Shown here: positions 54,001 through 59,650 of the stretch, piece after piece
Layout of the letters: every line of letters starts with the position of its first letter
How positions within the stretch are numbered: position 1 is the stretch's first letter
Source: Dastarcus helophoroides
Lineage: Eukaryota > Arthropoda > Insecta > Coleoptera > Bothrideridae
Length of the DNA stretch: 64,000 nucleotides
Assembly: GCA_028583605.1 (NCBI GenBank)
Contig: CM053326.1
Coordinates: 38,471,931-38,535,930 of the forward strand
Direction: 5' to 3'
Notes under the pieces: generated by a model
What the model was told of the DNA's origin: nothing
The model's input: the letters and a program-made list of their open reading frames with translations, nothing else
Databases searched by the model: none
Made by a program: the position numbers and the translations under genes

Positions 54001-56619
54001 CGCTTTGTAAGAATGTGGAATTTTTGAACAACAGGTTTGGGAAGCATTTAAATCTGATAGTGATTTAGCTGACGAAATCATCGTTTATATGAAAGCCAAA
54101 ATGACTACATTAAACACTTTGAGCACGGAGGTTGAAAATCAACACAGGAACAGAAGAAAAAAAAAGACTTAAAATAGTAGGGGCATCGCAAATAATGGAT
54201 TTCCACGAACTAGGTGAACATGAATTAAAAATATTATTCACGAGTTCCTACCAATTATAAGCAGCTTCATATCCGCTGTGCTAATTGGAGATCAAGAAAG
54301 TTTCTCAAATAGAATACAATGTATAAAAGAATCACCAAATATACTGAAAGCAGAAGTGAAATCACGGCATAAAAATAGCAAGACTTATAATTGCTAAATT
54401 GATTATATTCCAAATGGAAAAAGTTACACTGACGTCAAACGCTATACTTGTGGTTGTTCAAACGGCAATGAAACGATAGTAATATTAAGCAAAATATTCG
54501 CTAAAGACAATGTATCTGTTGTCATTAATTCAGATAATGATAATGATGAATTTAAATTAAAGACTATTTCAAATCGAATATACTTTTTATTTATTTCTAT
54601 TCGAAACCTACAATTTATATCAACCAGGGCTGTAGGTAAAAATACTTTTTTTTCAGCAGGTTGCAGCCTTCCTATTTTTAAGAAATTTACACCAGTCAAT
54701 CTTCATACTAATAGAAATTTTCAGTAATTTTACGAAAATGGTTACTCTGCCGAAACCTAAAAACAAAGGTATTAGACACCTACAATTGGCGATCAAGCAG
54801 GACTCTACGTAGCAAAAAAATTTTTTTCAACAAGTTGTAGCCTTCCAATTTTAATAAAACTTATACCAGTTATTCTTTATACTAATAGCAGTTTTTAATA
54901 ATTTTATGAAAGTGGTCACTCTGCTGGAACTGAAAAAAAATTGCAGTGGAAGAATATTTCCATTAAAAAAACATATATTATATATAGGGTTCGGAGGGAC
55001 AATTCATTGGACCAGAACCAACCCTTCCCCTGGCAAGATCAACCGTAAGATCCCTACTTAACGAAGAAATTTATCGTAAACACAAAGCCTTATGGGCATG
55101 AATAACAACATGCCGACAAACTCACGCATTAATTAGAATGCCGTGCAGGGAAAGGGCAAAACTATGCCTACAACTCTCAAGGAATAATCTCAGGAAACTT
55201 GTAGAAATATGGACAGGTCACTGTCGATTAAACAAACACCTCCACAGAATGGGAATTATAAACGACCCGAGCTGCAGAGGGTGTTTAGAAGAAGATAAGA
55301 GTGTCGAGCACATGATGTGTTACTGGCCGGCCCTAGCATCAATCAGAGGATCCACGCTGGGGGACTTCTGGCCTAGTGTGGCGAGTTTGAGAGAGGCGCA
55401 TCCAAGGGACGTTCTTCAGTTTCTCAACAAGGTTGGCTGGCTGAAAGAATGACCAAGGACACCTAAATCACGGGGATAGCACAATGGGCCCGGAAAGGGT
55501 GGCCTAAGTGCTGGCCTAAACTTTAGGCAACCCACAACGAATCCAGAATCCAGAACATATATTATAGCGCAATATAATTTAGATACACACGCACAATATT
55601 TGTCATAATATTGTCTACAATTTGGTTTTTGAATCATCTTTCTAGCTTTATTACTTACGGAGAAAACAAAGTTTAAAAAATGCTCTGCAAAAAGAGGCAT
55701 TTTTCAAAATTACTCAAAGACAGTAAGAGATAGGCGGCCAAAACTATGGAAATATTGTTAGAGATAGATAACATACTGATCGATATAACATTCATCACAT
55801 TTGGCCCTAGAGCAGATTTCCTATGCTTATCCTGCTATACCCTTTCATGTGTACTCAAAGAACACCAAACAAGCACTTTCGGAGGGCAAAAACACGTTTC
55901 AACTGTTACGTGTGGATTCGTCTTTCCCAAATTTAGTTATTTTTGGAATATTTGGTAATCTTGATAACAGAAATGAGATTTATACTCAAACACTGGCTTC
56001 TAGTGAGCGTCTGCTATTCTGCTGACAAAATGAAGGGTTTAGCTATCAACTCAAACGATATTTGAACACTGACTGTTTAACCACTTGTACAAAAAATACA
56101 TTTTAAGTCCGAAAACGTATAAACTTATAATATAGAGACCGTTAAAAAATATTATATATTAGATATCTTTAAAACTGTTAGGTCATTATTTTATAATAAA
56201 TAAACATCTTCAAATAGTAAATTATCAACAATTATTACACCGAAAATTGGAAAACACTTTTACTGCAAGTTGTTAAAATAAGTTATGTATGATTACATTC
56301 TTATGTTGTTCTATGAGTAATCACGATCATTATTACAAAAAAAATTGATTCTTTAAAACTTAAATGTTACATAACTTCCGAACATTCCAACTGTTTAACA
56401 TTTTTTTGCATATTTTACAGATACTTTATGCAAATATTGTTTAGATTGTTAATTTAAAATTAAATAATATTACACTAGCAAATTCAAACGTATCACACAA
56501 CAAAAAAAATATCACCTACCTCTGTGACCTGACAATACGTAGAACAATTTTTGAAACTCTATATCTACAGGTTGTAGTATGGGCATATTCAAATTCCACT
56601 GACTGGTGTAGCTCAACAT
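14697..56619 (-). CDS. ABCG (white-family) half-transporter, 11 exons over 42 kb
   Basis: ATP-driven membrane half-transporter of the ABCG1/ABCG4 type (nucleotide-binding domain first, membrane domain second), which dimerises to move lipids or sterols in related proteins; its own substrate is unknown. Exons (minus): 56619-56520, 34813-34696, 34311-34113, 34055-33910, 29970-29731, 22472-22374, 20010-19865, 19511-19343, 19291-19191, 19132-18976 and 15044-14697. Together they give about 606 aa, normal for the family. Seen in order: Walker [11 protein letters not shown]-loop region SYILQEDN, signature LSGGQKKR, Walker B MFLDEPTT, the H-loop TIHQPSA, then membrane helices. All junctions are GT-AG with matching phases except that exons 5 and 10 each hold one extra base that shifts the frame. 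These are either assembly errors or pseudogene lesions. Introns 1, 4 and 5 are full of transposons. Confidence 0.9.
15521..16745. repeat. Five tandem copies of a 244-bp satellite-like unit
   Basis: The anchor ACACAACAGTTCC starts at 15535, 15782, 16026, 16270 and 16514, giving spacings of 247, 244, 244 and 244. Units are nearly identical, including TATTTATTAATATTAGTAA and ATTTATTTGTGTACCAATTC. High similarity implies recent amplification. The array sits in the last intron of the ABCG gene and ends in the low-complexity tract. Confidence 0.92.
18113..18250 (-). repeat. Family-2 hammerhead-like repeat, single copy
   Basis: Minus strand: CTGAAAATGATAGC, TTG, GCTATCGAAACGCGTTAG (quoted in parts). 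Stem II is intact, but the core reads CUGAAAA instead of CUGANGA. The terminal ACAAGATTTTGTATTTC-type tail is present. Its low-complexity flanks match those of the three-unit array at 60840-62700. Confidence 0.7.
18668..18845. repeat. Inverted-repeat element with a possible third hammerhead-like motif
   Basis: The arms ACTTTATTAACGATAAAAGC (18672) and its near-exact inverse (ending 18841) are about 45 bp each. The centre on the minus strand reads CCGATGA (18774-18768), T, GCA-GTGA-TGC (stem with a GNRA-type loop), GAAACCTGGTC (18756-18746). This follows the hammerhead order with U4 changed to C. A short (GGT)n tract replaces part of the expected stem I. Confidence 0.55.
18976..19132 (-). CDS. 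ABCG exon 10, with a 1-base insertion
   Basis: It starts [15 protein letters not shown] in the frame set by exon 9, and the family-like continuation [17 protein letters not shown] is found only one base out of frame. The extra base is one of the two G at 19026-19027 (plus strand, context ATAAGGAGC). The exon is 157 nt, whereas a multiple of three is needed between its phase-0 ends. Confidence 0.85.
19191..19291 (-). CDS. ABCG exon 9
   Basis: It encodes [20 protein letters not shown] followed by [13 protein letters not shown]. This is the conserved 'E..v..rE...g.Y....Y' loop and the following membrane helix. Donor GTAAGA, acceptor TTTTAG. Confidence 0.92.
19343..19511 (-). CDS. ABCG exon 8 (first membrane helices)
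   Basis: It encodes [20 protein letters not shown] and [20 protein letters not shown], the second and third membrane segments of ABCG half-transporters. The donor used is AAGT|GTACGA, chosen because it alone keeps phase with exon 9. Confidence 0.92.
19865..20010 (-). CDS. ABCG exon 7 (linker to membrane domain)
   Basis: It encodes a linker followed by [19 protein letters not shown], the conserved start of the membrane domain in ABCG proteins. Acceptor TTGCAG, donor GTAAGT. Confidence 0.92.
20020..20450. other. ABCG intron 6, no recognised feature
   Basis: AT-rich intron sequence between exon 7 and the repeat at 20450. Nothing supported was found. Confidence 0.4.
20450..20850. repeat. Second copy of the 3125-4050 inverted-repeat family
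   Basis: GGATTCTAATGCACAAACCA at 20460, and its inverse at about 20680-20700, face each other around GCATTCGAGTTGGATATACC. The trailing GTCTAGGTTGCATTCTACTT module is also present. Apparent ORFs are repeat artefacts. Confidence 0.75.
21029..22265 (-). mobile_element. mariner-family transposon, inactivated
   Basis: The tips AATCCGCTGTTT (21031-21042) and AAACAGCGGATT (22253-22264) are inverted copies next to TA. Between them lies one broken minus-strand transposase. Length (about 1.24 kb) is typical of mariner. It is inserted in ABCG intron 6. Confidence 0.85.
21091..22112 (-). pseudogene. mariner transposase (DD34D type), frameshifted
   Basis: The N-terminal helix-turn-helix part starts with [19 protein letters not shown] and includes [17 protein letters not shown]. 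The catalytic part has GDEKW (first Asp), HDNAPSH (second Asp) and [11 protein letters not shown] (third Asp), the mariner DD34D set. The reading frame is split into at least three pieces (22112-21888, 21751-21278 and 21321-21091), so no full enzyme is made. Confidence 0.9.
22374..22472 (-). CDS. ABCG exon 6
   Basis: It encodes [20 protein letters not shown] and continues to NCPK. It follows the ADY motif at the end of exon 5, as in ABCG1/4 proteins (ADYxxEVAsGEYG). Enters in phase 1, leaves in phase 1. Confidence 0.92.
22480..23390. other. ABCG intron 5 sequence without recognised features
   Basis: No exon or repeat was recognised up to the LINE fragment at 23400. A 61-codon minus-strand frame at 22713-22898 has no support. 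Confidence 0.35.
23400..23925 (+). pseudogene. 5'-truncated LINE, polymerase C-terminus (family L1)
   Basis: Two overlapping frames read [18 protein letters not shown], then [18 protein letters not shown] and [18 protein letters not shown]. These are conserved C-terminal motifs of Jockey/CR1-type insect LINE polymerases ('R..LEY.s.vW.p', 'iq.r..r.i', 'n.LP..vf'). A stop near 23622 and frame changes show it is dead. The 3' end is GAGTGGATTAAACTTAAAAA at about 23900-23920. Copies of the same family lie at 41586-42530 and 63585-64000. Confidence 0.85.
23930..24230. other. ABCG intron 5 sequence, nothing recognised
   Basis: No supported gene or repeat. Confidence 0.35.
24230..26640. repeat. Degenerate low-complexity expansion
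   Basis: Motifs such as AAAATTTCGACTCTTTTTGA and TTTCGAAAT repeat without fixed period. The strand bias changes from T-rich (left) to A-rich (right). It continues at 26860-27000 after the insertion of the hammerhead repeat. Confidence 0.75.
26630..26832 (-). repeat. Family-1 hammerhead-bearing repeat, copy A
   Basis: It shares with 59458-59650 the blocks TTTTGACAAATGACCAAT, ACAGTTAAACGTGCTTAAAA, TTAAAGCCGTTAGTCAGTCG and AAACCTCCATTGGGTG in the same order. It splits a low-complexity tract, which shows it is an insertion. No coding sequence. Confidence 0.8.
26701..26759 (-). ncRNA. Hammerhead ribozyme remnant without cleavage site
   Basis: Minus strand: stem I ACCAUG, core CUGAUGA (26741-26735), stem II GGCC-AAGGAA-GGCC, GAAA (26720-26717), then directly CUAUGGU. 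Compared with the copy at 59521, five bases spanning stem III and the GUC cleavage triplet are gone. Stem I still pairs perfectly (ACCAUG with UAUGGU). Confidence 0.75.
27000..29725. other. ABCG intron 5, AT-rich, no gene recognised
   Basis: There are a few short frames (for example 27730-27933 and 28982-29260) but no domain, splice support or repeat structure. A GC-richer patch near 28745-28830 (GAGAGCGGCGCCAAACGG) was not identified. Confidence 0.35.
29731..29970 (-). CDS. ABCG exon 5 (D-loop, H-loop), with a 1-base insertion
   Basis: It encodes [20 protein letters not shown], then [11 protein letters not shown] with the switch histidine, and ends NPADY. Joined to exon 4 (...DEPTT) the frame requires the G-L-D of the D-loop, but one extra base in TGGTCCTTGAT (29965-29966, plus strand AAGGA) breaks it. 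The exon is 240 nt where 239 keeps phase on both sides. Confidence 0.88.
30163..31568 (+). mobile_element. Tc1/mariner-superfamily transposon with 65-bp TIRs
   Basis: The left TIR begins TACCGGGATGCCAAAAATTA and the right, inverted, TATCGGGATATCAACAATTA. Both continue through TTGTGGAATGTAAAACGTGT. TA flanks are at 30161 and 31569. It carries one damaged transposase gene and lies in ABCG intron 4. Confidence 0.9.
30306..31367 (+). pseudogene. Tc1/mariner-superfamily transposase, frameshifted
   Basis: It starts [20 protein letters not shown], with an N-terminal helix-turn-helix region and a basic [17 protein letters not shown] linker. The catalytic region shows [10 protein letters not shown] (first Asp), then in another frame [13 protein letters not shown] (second Asp) and LTIVDYFIF (third acidic position). 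A frameshift near 31015 ends the main frame at 238 aa, and a TGA near 31108 lies after the second motif. It is inactive. Confidence 0.88.
31768..32115. mobile_element. Solo LTR of the Ty3/gypsy family at 35268
   Basis: It runs from TGTAACGAAATGTAATTGTA to CCGATAGCCCGCAAC and is strongly similar to both LTRs of the 35268-39604 element, including TATATAAGGCGG and AATAAAGTGG. The flanks GATAC and AATAC suggest a 5-bp duplication with one change. No internal sequence is present, so it arose by LTR-LTR recombination. Confidence 0.88.
32116..33905. other. ABCG intron 4, AT-rich, nothing recognised
   Basis: No coding frame or repeat was recognised in this stretch between the solo LTR and exon 4. 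Confidence 0.4.
33910..34055 (-). CDS. ABCG exon 4 (signature and Walker B)
   Basis: It encodes [16 protein letters not shown] and MFLDEPTT, the ABC signature and Walker B motifs. Acceptor TTTTTAG, donor GTAAGT. Confidence 0.95.
34113..34311 (-). CDS. ABCG exon 3 (Q-loop region)
   Basis: It encodes the stretch around [20 protein letters not shown], the Q-loop glutamine region typical of ABCG (YIxQDDxLxPxLTVxExM). Donor GTTAGT. Enters after two bases of a codon from exon 2. Confidence 0.93.
34696..34813 (-). CDS. ABCG exon 2 (Walker A)
   Basis: It encodes [20 protein letters not shown] followed by SLLNILTGF. The Walker A motif is intact. Acceptor TTGCAG, donor GTAAGT. Confidence 0.95.
35268..35606 (+). 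repeat. 5' LTR
   Basis: TGTAACGAAATG... to ...GCTCGCAAC. It contains a TATA-like box (TATATAAG, 35437-35444) and AATAAA at 35564-35569. It differs from the 3' LTR by scattered substitutions and lacks the short insertion ACGTGTTAAAAATCAATTC found near the end of the 3' LTR, so the element is not brand new. Confidence 0.93.
35610..35623 (+). promoter_or_regulatory. Primer-binding site candidate
   Basis: TGGTGTCAGAAGCG starts three bases after the LTR. The position and TGG start match a tRNA 3' end used to prime minus-strand DNA. The tRNA species was not identified. Confidence 0.65.
35707..36010 (+). pseudogene. Start of gag: Glu/Arg/Gln-rich coiled-coil leader, interrupted
   Basis: After a possible start at 35729 ([14 protein letters not shown]) the frame runs into a highly charged heptad-like repeat (units such as [11 protein letters not shown]). 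It is cut by a TGA at 35908-35910 and then by a frame change before 36011. It probably once formed the N-terminus of the Gag-Pol frame that follows. Confidence 0.6.
36011..38392 (+). pseudogene. Gag-Pol frame, 793 aa, protease/RT core deleted
   Basis: A continuous frame. Residues 1-80 are coiled coil. About 95-320 is the Gag capsid-like part ([17 protein letters not shown]). A zinc knuckle [14 protein letters not shown] lies at about 337-350. It then passes from the start of a protease-like segment (about 403) directly into the C-terminal RT motif [15 protein letters not shown] (about 440), so the protease active site and the RT catalytic Asp motif are missing. RNase H follows (about 500-620, [13 protein letters not shown] and [10 protein letters not shown]). 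The integrase zinc-binding HHCC domain is at about 740-785 ([15 protein letters not shown]). The deletion kept the frame open. Confidence 0.92.
38393..39170 (+). pseudogene. Integrase catalytic part, out of frame with stops
   Basis: After the TAA closing the long frame, another frame carries [10 protein letters not shown] (first catalytic Asp), KLHSD followed by a stop near 38607 (second Asp region) and [14 protein letters not shown] (the Glu). A further TGA lies at about 38997. A frame change near 38390 separates it from the zinc-binding domain upstream. Confidence 0.88.
39224..39240 (+). promoter_or_regulatory. Polypurine tract
   Basis: AAGGAGGGGGGGGGGGG lies three bases before the 3' LTR, the expected place and composition for the plus-strand primer. 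The long G run may be affected by sequencing error. Confidence 0.85.
39244..39604 (+). repeat. 3' LTR
   Basis: Matches the 5' LTR throughout and ends ...AAGCCCGCAGCAAC before the ATTAT target copy. It is about 20 bp longer than the 5' LTR because of a local insertion near 39564-39580. Confidence 0.93.
39610..41580. other. ABCG intron 1, nothing recognised
   Basis: AT-rich DNA with only short chance frames (for example 41231-41500 minus). Confidence 0.4.
41586..42530 (-). pseudogene. 5'-truncated LINE of the same family as 23400
   Basis: Minus-strand frames read [20 protein letters not shown] and [20 protein letters not shown], the region after the RT palm in Jockey/CR1-like elements. Then comes the family C-terminal part [20 protein letters not shown]. 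The frame changes at about 42090 and again near 41950. The 3' end (GGATTAAACTTTAAAAAAAA on the minus strand) matches the other copies. Confidence 0.88.
42586..43816 (-). mobile_element. mariner-family transposon, inactivated
   Basis: TIRs TTGGGTTGGCAAGAAAGTAA (left) and TGGGTTGGCAAGAAAGTCAT (inverse of the right end) are next to TA. Length is about 1.23 kb with one minus-strand transposase. The tip differs from that of the copy at 21029, so two different mariner lineages are present. Confidence 0.9.
42706..43647 (-). pseudogene. mariner transposase, frameshifted
   Basis: The N-terminal part has [19 protein letters not shown] and [16 protein letters not shown] (paired helix-turn-helix). The catalytic motifs are [16 protein letters not shown] and DLAPFDYH (DD34D). 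The frame is broken into three overlapping pieces (43647-43288, 43319-43020 and 43113-42706). Confidence 0.9.
43830..45040. other. ABCG intron 1, nothing recognised
   Basis: Short frames (44233-44430, 44478-44672) lack any support. Confidence 0.35.
45066..45117. repeat. 52-bp near-perfect palindrome
   Basis: Arms of 26 bases (TGATTGGTCGATTTCATATC...) mirror each other around CACTAGTG with two mismatches. It could be a hairpin, a MITE core or a protein-binding palindrome; no flanking duplication was identified. Confidence 0.8.
45235..45362. repeat. GC-richer inverted repeat (GAGCGGAT ... ATCCGCTC)
   Basis: GAGCGGATTGTCCATATCGC and, inverted, GAGCGGATATGATGTCCATA flank a central CGAACGCCTTCGGCGTCG. 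The block is clearly more GC-rich than its surroundings, consistent with a small inserted element. Confidence 0.65.
45420..47070. other. ABCG intron 1, nothing recognised
   Basis: AT-rich DNA without supported genes or repeats. Confidence 0.4.
47074..47300. repeat. Second copy of the ACTAGCTATTACCCGC repeat
   Basis: Starts ACTAGCTATTACCCGCGCCT and aligns with 6788-7010 (shared GAAAAACTGT, TTATCTCTGCA-like block and CACTCTTTAAAATAC). Confidence 0.6.
47300..50520. repeat. Degenerate low-complexity expansion, A-rich strand
   Basis: 3.2 kb of motifs such as GAAAAAAGTCGAAATTT and CAAAATTTTGA. A short non-repetitive insert at about 49690-49785 (CACGGTCTAATCCCGGAAGA) interrupts it. ORFs here (for example 49239-49532) are Lys/Phe/Ile-rich artefacts. 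Confidence 0.75.
50525..52360. other. ABCG intron 1, nothing recognised
   Basis: No gene was recognised. A GC-rich patch near 50755-50820 (GCCACGGCGCGGCGGTGTT) and a block at 52140-52270 were not identified. Confidence 0.35.
52634..52821. mobile_element. pogo/Tigger-like MITE, 188 bp
   Basis: CAGTCAAAACCGGTTGTAAA ... ATATCCGGTTTCAACTG with TA on both sides. Sister of 8068-8251 and strongly similar along the whole length (shared GTTTACAACGACGCATCGG). It sits within the left arm of the long-TIR element; the same arm on the right lacks it. Confidence 0.88.
53430..54140 (+). pseudogene. DDE (HARBI1/DDE_Tnp_4-like) transposase remnant
   Basis: Pieces in different frames read [16 protein letters not shown] (the DGTY motif containing the first catalytic Asp), [26 protein letters not shown], then [20 protein letters not shown] and [20 protein letters not shown]. 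These are in the order seen in insect DDE_Tnp_4-type transposases. Stops near 53661, 53800 and 53905 and frame changes show it is dead. Family assignment is from memory of motifs and uncertain at superfamily level. Confidence 0.7.
54983..55554 (+). pseudogene. 5'-truncated LINE tail (RNase H / C-terminal region)
   Basis: Frame 55138-55452 has [20 protein letters not shown] followed by [20 protein letters not shown]. This is the C-terminal cysteine motif after RNase H in R1/Jockey/I-group LINEs. It is flanked by a 12-bp direct repeat ACATATATTATA (54971-54982 and 55555-55566), the expected LINE target duplication. Upstream in-frame coding continues to about 54990 with a stop near 55100. Confidence 0.88.
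55850..56515. other. ABCG intron 1 near exon 1, nothing recognised
   Basis: AT-rich; no repeat or exon recognised. Confidence 0.35.
56520..56619 (-). CDS. ABCG exon 1 (start codon)
   Basis: ATG at 56619-56617 opens [20 protein letters not shown], then [13 protein letters not shown], before donor G|GTAGGT. The VDIEFQ segment is the typical entry to the ABCG nucleotide-binding domain, and phase 1 fits exon 2 (34813). No in-frame upstream ATG was followed further. Confidence 0.82.
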
Positions 56620-57190
56620 GTTCTTTCTAACTCACTAATTTCACTACTGTAGTTAATTAATTAAATTATTATAAAACGGTCCTGTCGTCTTATCGAGTAA
56701 ACAAATACGATGCAGCGAATATCAACTAGGAGAGAATGCAGAAAACGATCAACTAATAACCCACGAACACATGCGATCGCGTCGCGCCTTATTCTTTTAT
56801 TTTGTAGACAGTGTATGTATGTATTCCGGTTTTTATGCGTGCTATCAATCATTATCATTATTCTAAATTACTTTAAACATTAAATTTTACAATTTTCTCC
56901 TACAATAACACTTTAACTTAACTGTAAGGAAACAAATTTGTTACCTATTGACGTCTTGCCTTTCTACATACATATTATGTAAGAATATCTAACATAACTG
57001 AGAAATTTACAACCAGAAGTGCGATGCAACCCTAAAGGGTTACAAAGGTCACCGTGTTGTACTATAGATTTGCATCATAGCAAATTCCATTAAACAGGAG
57101 TGTCCTCGGCTCGACATGCGTTTAGGTATATTTAGTGTTACCAAATCGTGACACCTTACGGTATAAGGGAATTGATTTTATATATAGTGT
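56620..57190. other. 5' flank of the ABCG gene
   Basis: It should contain the ABCG promoter and any 5'UTR exon. No clear TATA box or initiator could be singled out. Confidence 0.35.
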
Positions 57191-57195
57191 TACCA

Positions 57196-58035
57196 ACCCT
57201 TAAACATATTTACCCCTAAAGCTAAGGTCAAAAACCCCTAAAATCGCCACCTTTGGTAATACCCTTCGTTTATAAACTAATTATTTCCAAAATAATATCA
57301 TTCTCTTTAATAGGATTAGAATTCAGAATTCTTGCAAATTCCGTTGCACCATTCAACAGTTTTTGGTTCAAACAAAACAAAATGAACTGTTCATCAAACA
57401 TCGGCTTTGATTTGCTTTAGCGACTTTATTTTTGGTCGTCAAATATTATTTTCAAGCACTGTGGTAAATTTTCGGCCGATGGATCTTTTTTTTGTCGTCA
57501 AGATTTTAACTTGGGGCATTTTCATGTATACTGTCCCGTTTTTAAGTTTTAGAAATCTGATAGCCCTAGGCAACTGCTGTAGAAGTCTGATAGAGCTAGG
57601 AAACTAAAAGAAGCTTCCTTCAAAGGTGCGGATTAAATAATATGAAATCCAAGTTTTGGGCAAATGAATCAAATGTGAATGAATCTCTAAAGAATGAATC
57701 TTTCTAAATAAAATAATCAAATGAATCGAATTGCCGACCCCTAGGTACCACAGAATAGTTGTAATATGTCCAAAAATTCTACGTTTATGGTTAATACTGG
57801 GGCCATTTTTCGTTTTTTTTAACAAACTTCGCATTCTTAGTAACGAGAAATTGTACTAAATATCCGTAAGAGGTTAAGTCAACACATAAATATGATTGGC
57901 TAGATTGGTTTATCCTAAGTCTATACTTGTAGATTAAGAAGTCCCTAAAGATACCTCTAAAAATATAAATCCCCTAAAATATCCCATTTCGCTTATTTAC
58001 CCCTAAATTTAAGAGGAAAACCCCTAAGTTGGGAA
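57196..58035. mobile_element. Possible hAT-like MITE (weak)
   Basis: AGTGTTACCAACCCTTAAAC near the left and, inverted, CAATGTTCCCAACTTAGGGG at the right share a TGTTnCCAAC tip. Both are followed by blocks with TTTACCCCTAAA and AACCCCTAA. The 8-bp duplication was not confirmed. Confidence 0.35.
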
Positions 58036-58177
58036 CATTGGGTATATTAAACTTAACAAATAATTTCAATTAAATGTTCTATCATGAAACTGATAAATTT
58101 ATGACAATTTTTCGTAGGTTTGTAATAAATAAACTTCACGAGAACTTTAACATACCATCAATAAAAATCAGTTTGTC

Positions 58178-58440
58178 CAGCCTCAATTACGAAAGGATGA
58201 ATAAAAAATAATATATTTGTTATTCCTCACTATTTATTACAGCATTACGAACGTTTGCATGTATTTATTTCAATCTGTTGCTTAAAAAAAAATGAAGGAA
58301 ATTTTTGAGTCAGCCTCAATTACGAAAGGATGAATAAAAAATAAAGTATTTGTTATTCCTCACTATTTATTACAGCAGTACGAACGTTTGCATGTTTTTC
58401 AATCTGTTGCTTAAAAAAAAATGAAGGAAATTTTTGAGTC
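58178..58440. repeat. Two tandem copies of a 133-bp unit
   Basis: CAGCCTCAATTACGAAAGGA occurs at 58178 and 58311, and each copy runs to GAAGGAAATTTTTGAGT. The copies are nearly identical apart from a 4-bp deletion and a few substitutions, so the duplication is recent. Confidence 0.9.
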
Positions 58441-59457
58441 GTGCGTCATTATTGATTTCGAACGTAGATTACAATCTGCGTCGAAAATTATTATTATTAT
58501 TAAATGTTGACCAACACAGTAAGATTCAATGAAACAAGGCACGGTAACTTGCCGAATATGGAATATAATCAGTGGCGTGTCATGACTTTATAAATGGGGA
58601 AGTTAACTGGACAGCCTTTTAAAAGATTATTTACAATTTTGCTTTTAACTGATTACATTTTGAAGCCCTAAGCAATCAAAATGTCGTATTTCGATTAGTC
58701 GAAATTTCGATTTAAATTCACAATGTCAAAATAAATGTCGAAATAGAAAAAAATTAAAGATTTTAATGCAAATCCATTTGTCCAAATTTATTTTAAAAAA
58801 TTCCAGAATTTTAAAATTCAAGTTAAATTTTGAATATTATTTCTTTAATGCTCAGTTTGGTTTTTGGACTACAGTAAAACTCCGCTTAACGCGGGGGTTA
58901 CGTTCCAACCAAGTAGAACGTTATACGAAACAGCGTTAGACGAGGTAATCTCTTCATGTACACAATGGGGTTAGGGGAAAACGGGTGTAAAAAGCAAATC
59001 ACCATTCATGTTTAGATCATTCGGATTCTTCTGCATTTCCAATTTTCTGCTTTCTCATCAAGAAGGCGCCTAATGTCATCTGTATTTTTCTTGAGTGCTC
59101 TATAAGAAGTTGTCAACATGTGGAAAAGGCATCCATGGCACCTTGGCTTGCCTTTGAACTCCTATCAAAAGCTGCTTTATTTTCAATAAATTGGTTCATA
59201 ATTTCTGTTATAGTGGCTAACTTGGTTTTTAGAAATGCCGTTGACATTTTTTTTTTCTGCTGAGATAATGAGCCTTGTATATACAAATATATACAAGTTT
59301 TTTAAGATGCAATTGAAATCTAATTTCATTAGAATCTAATGAAATCTTGACTGCAATTGCAAAGTTCACATAGATGAGGCAAAGCTTGTATCACGGATTG
59401 CATCGCAACATCCATAAAAACAAACGTCCTCGGCGTGACTTTACTTTCATTAGTTTT

Positions 59458-59650
59458 GACAAATGACCAATCAAATGTTCTGTAATTAAACAGTTAAACG
59501 TGCTTAAAATTGAAAATATGTACAACCGCAACCATAGACTAATTTCGGCCTTCCTTGGCCTCATCAGCATAGTACGGTGGTTGCATACACTTCCAATTTA
59601 AAGCCGTTAGTCAGTCGTATAAGTATCCAAGAGAGTAAACCTCCATTGGG
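59458..59650 (-). repeat. Family-1 hammerhead-bearing repeat, copy B
   Basis: Same block order as 26630-26832, with an extra segment ACTAA at 59539-59543 that restores the ribozyme cleavage region. Inserted into the pogo-like element. Confidence 0.82.
59521..59584 (-). ncRNA. Hammerhead ribozyme, apparently complete
   Basis: Minus strand, 5' to 3': distal stem I strand CAACC (59583-59579), internal loop, proximal stem I ACUAUG (59573-59568), core CUGAUGA (59567-59561), stem II GGCC-AAGGAA-GGCC (59560-59547), GAAA (59546-59543), a very short stem III AUUAGU (59543-59538) ending in the triplet GUC (59539-59537), then UAUGGU and GGUUG closing stem I. Every conserved core base is present. Predicted cleavage is between 59537 and 59536. 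A very short, almost palindromic stem III is typical of hammerheads in retrozymes and Penelope-like elements, which may need a dimer. Activity is inferred, not shown. Confidence 0.82.

Larger units (their letters stand above)
52366..55845. mobile_element. DDE transposon with very long terminal inverted repeats and nested insertions
   Basis: The ends AAAGGGTATAGCAGGATAAG (left) and the exact inverse at the right open arms of several hundred bases. They include the shared GTTATATCGATCAGTA and TTTTGGCCGCCTATCTCTTA blocks, and further inside the ACTATTAGTATGAAGAATAA block (inverse near 54880). The left arm is interrupted by a pogo MITE (52634-52821) and the right by a LINE tail (54983-55554). A decayed DDE transposase lies between. 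The superfamily was not settled; no clear target duplication was found. Confidence 0.82.

Noticed and set aside
57196..58035. Confident hAT MITE call
   Set aside because: Only the tip is shared and no 8-bp duplication was confirmed, so it is listed at low confidence only.
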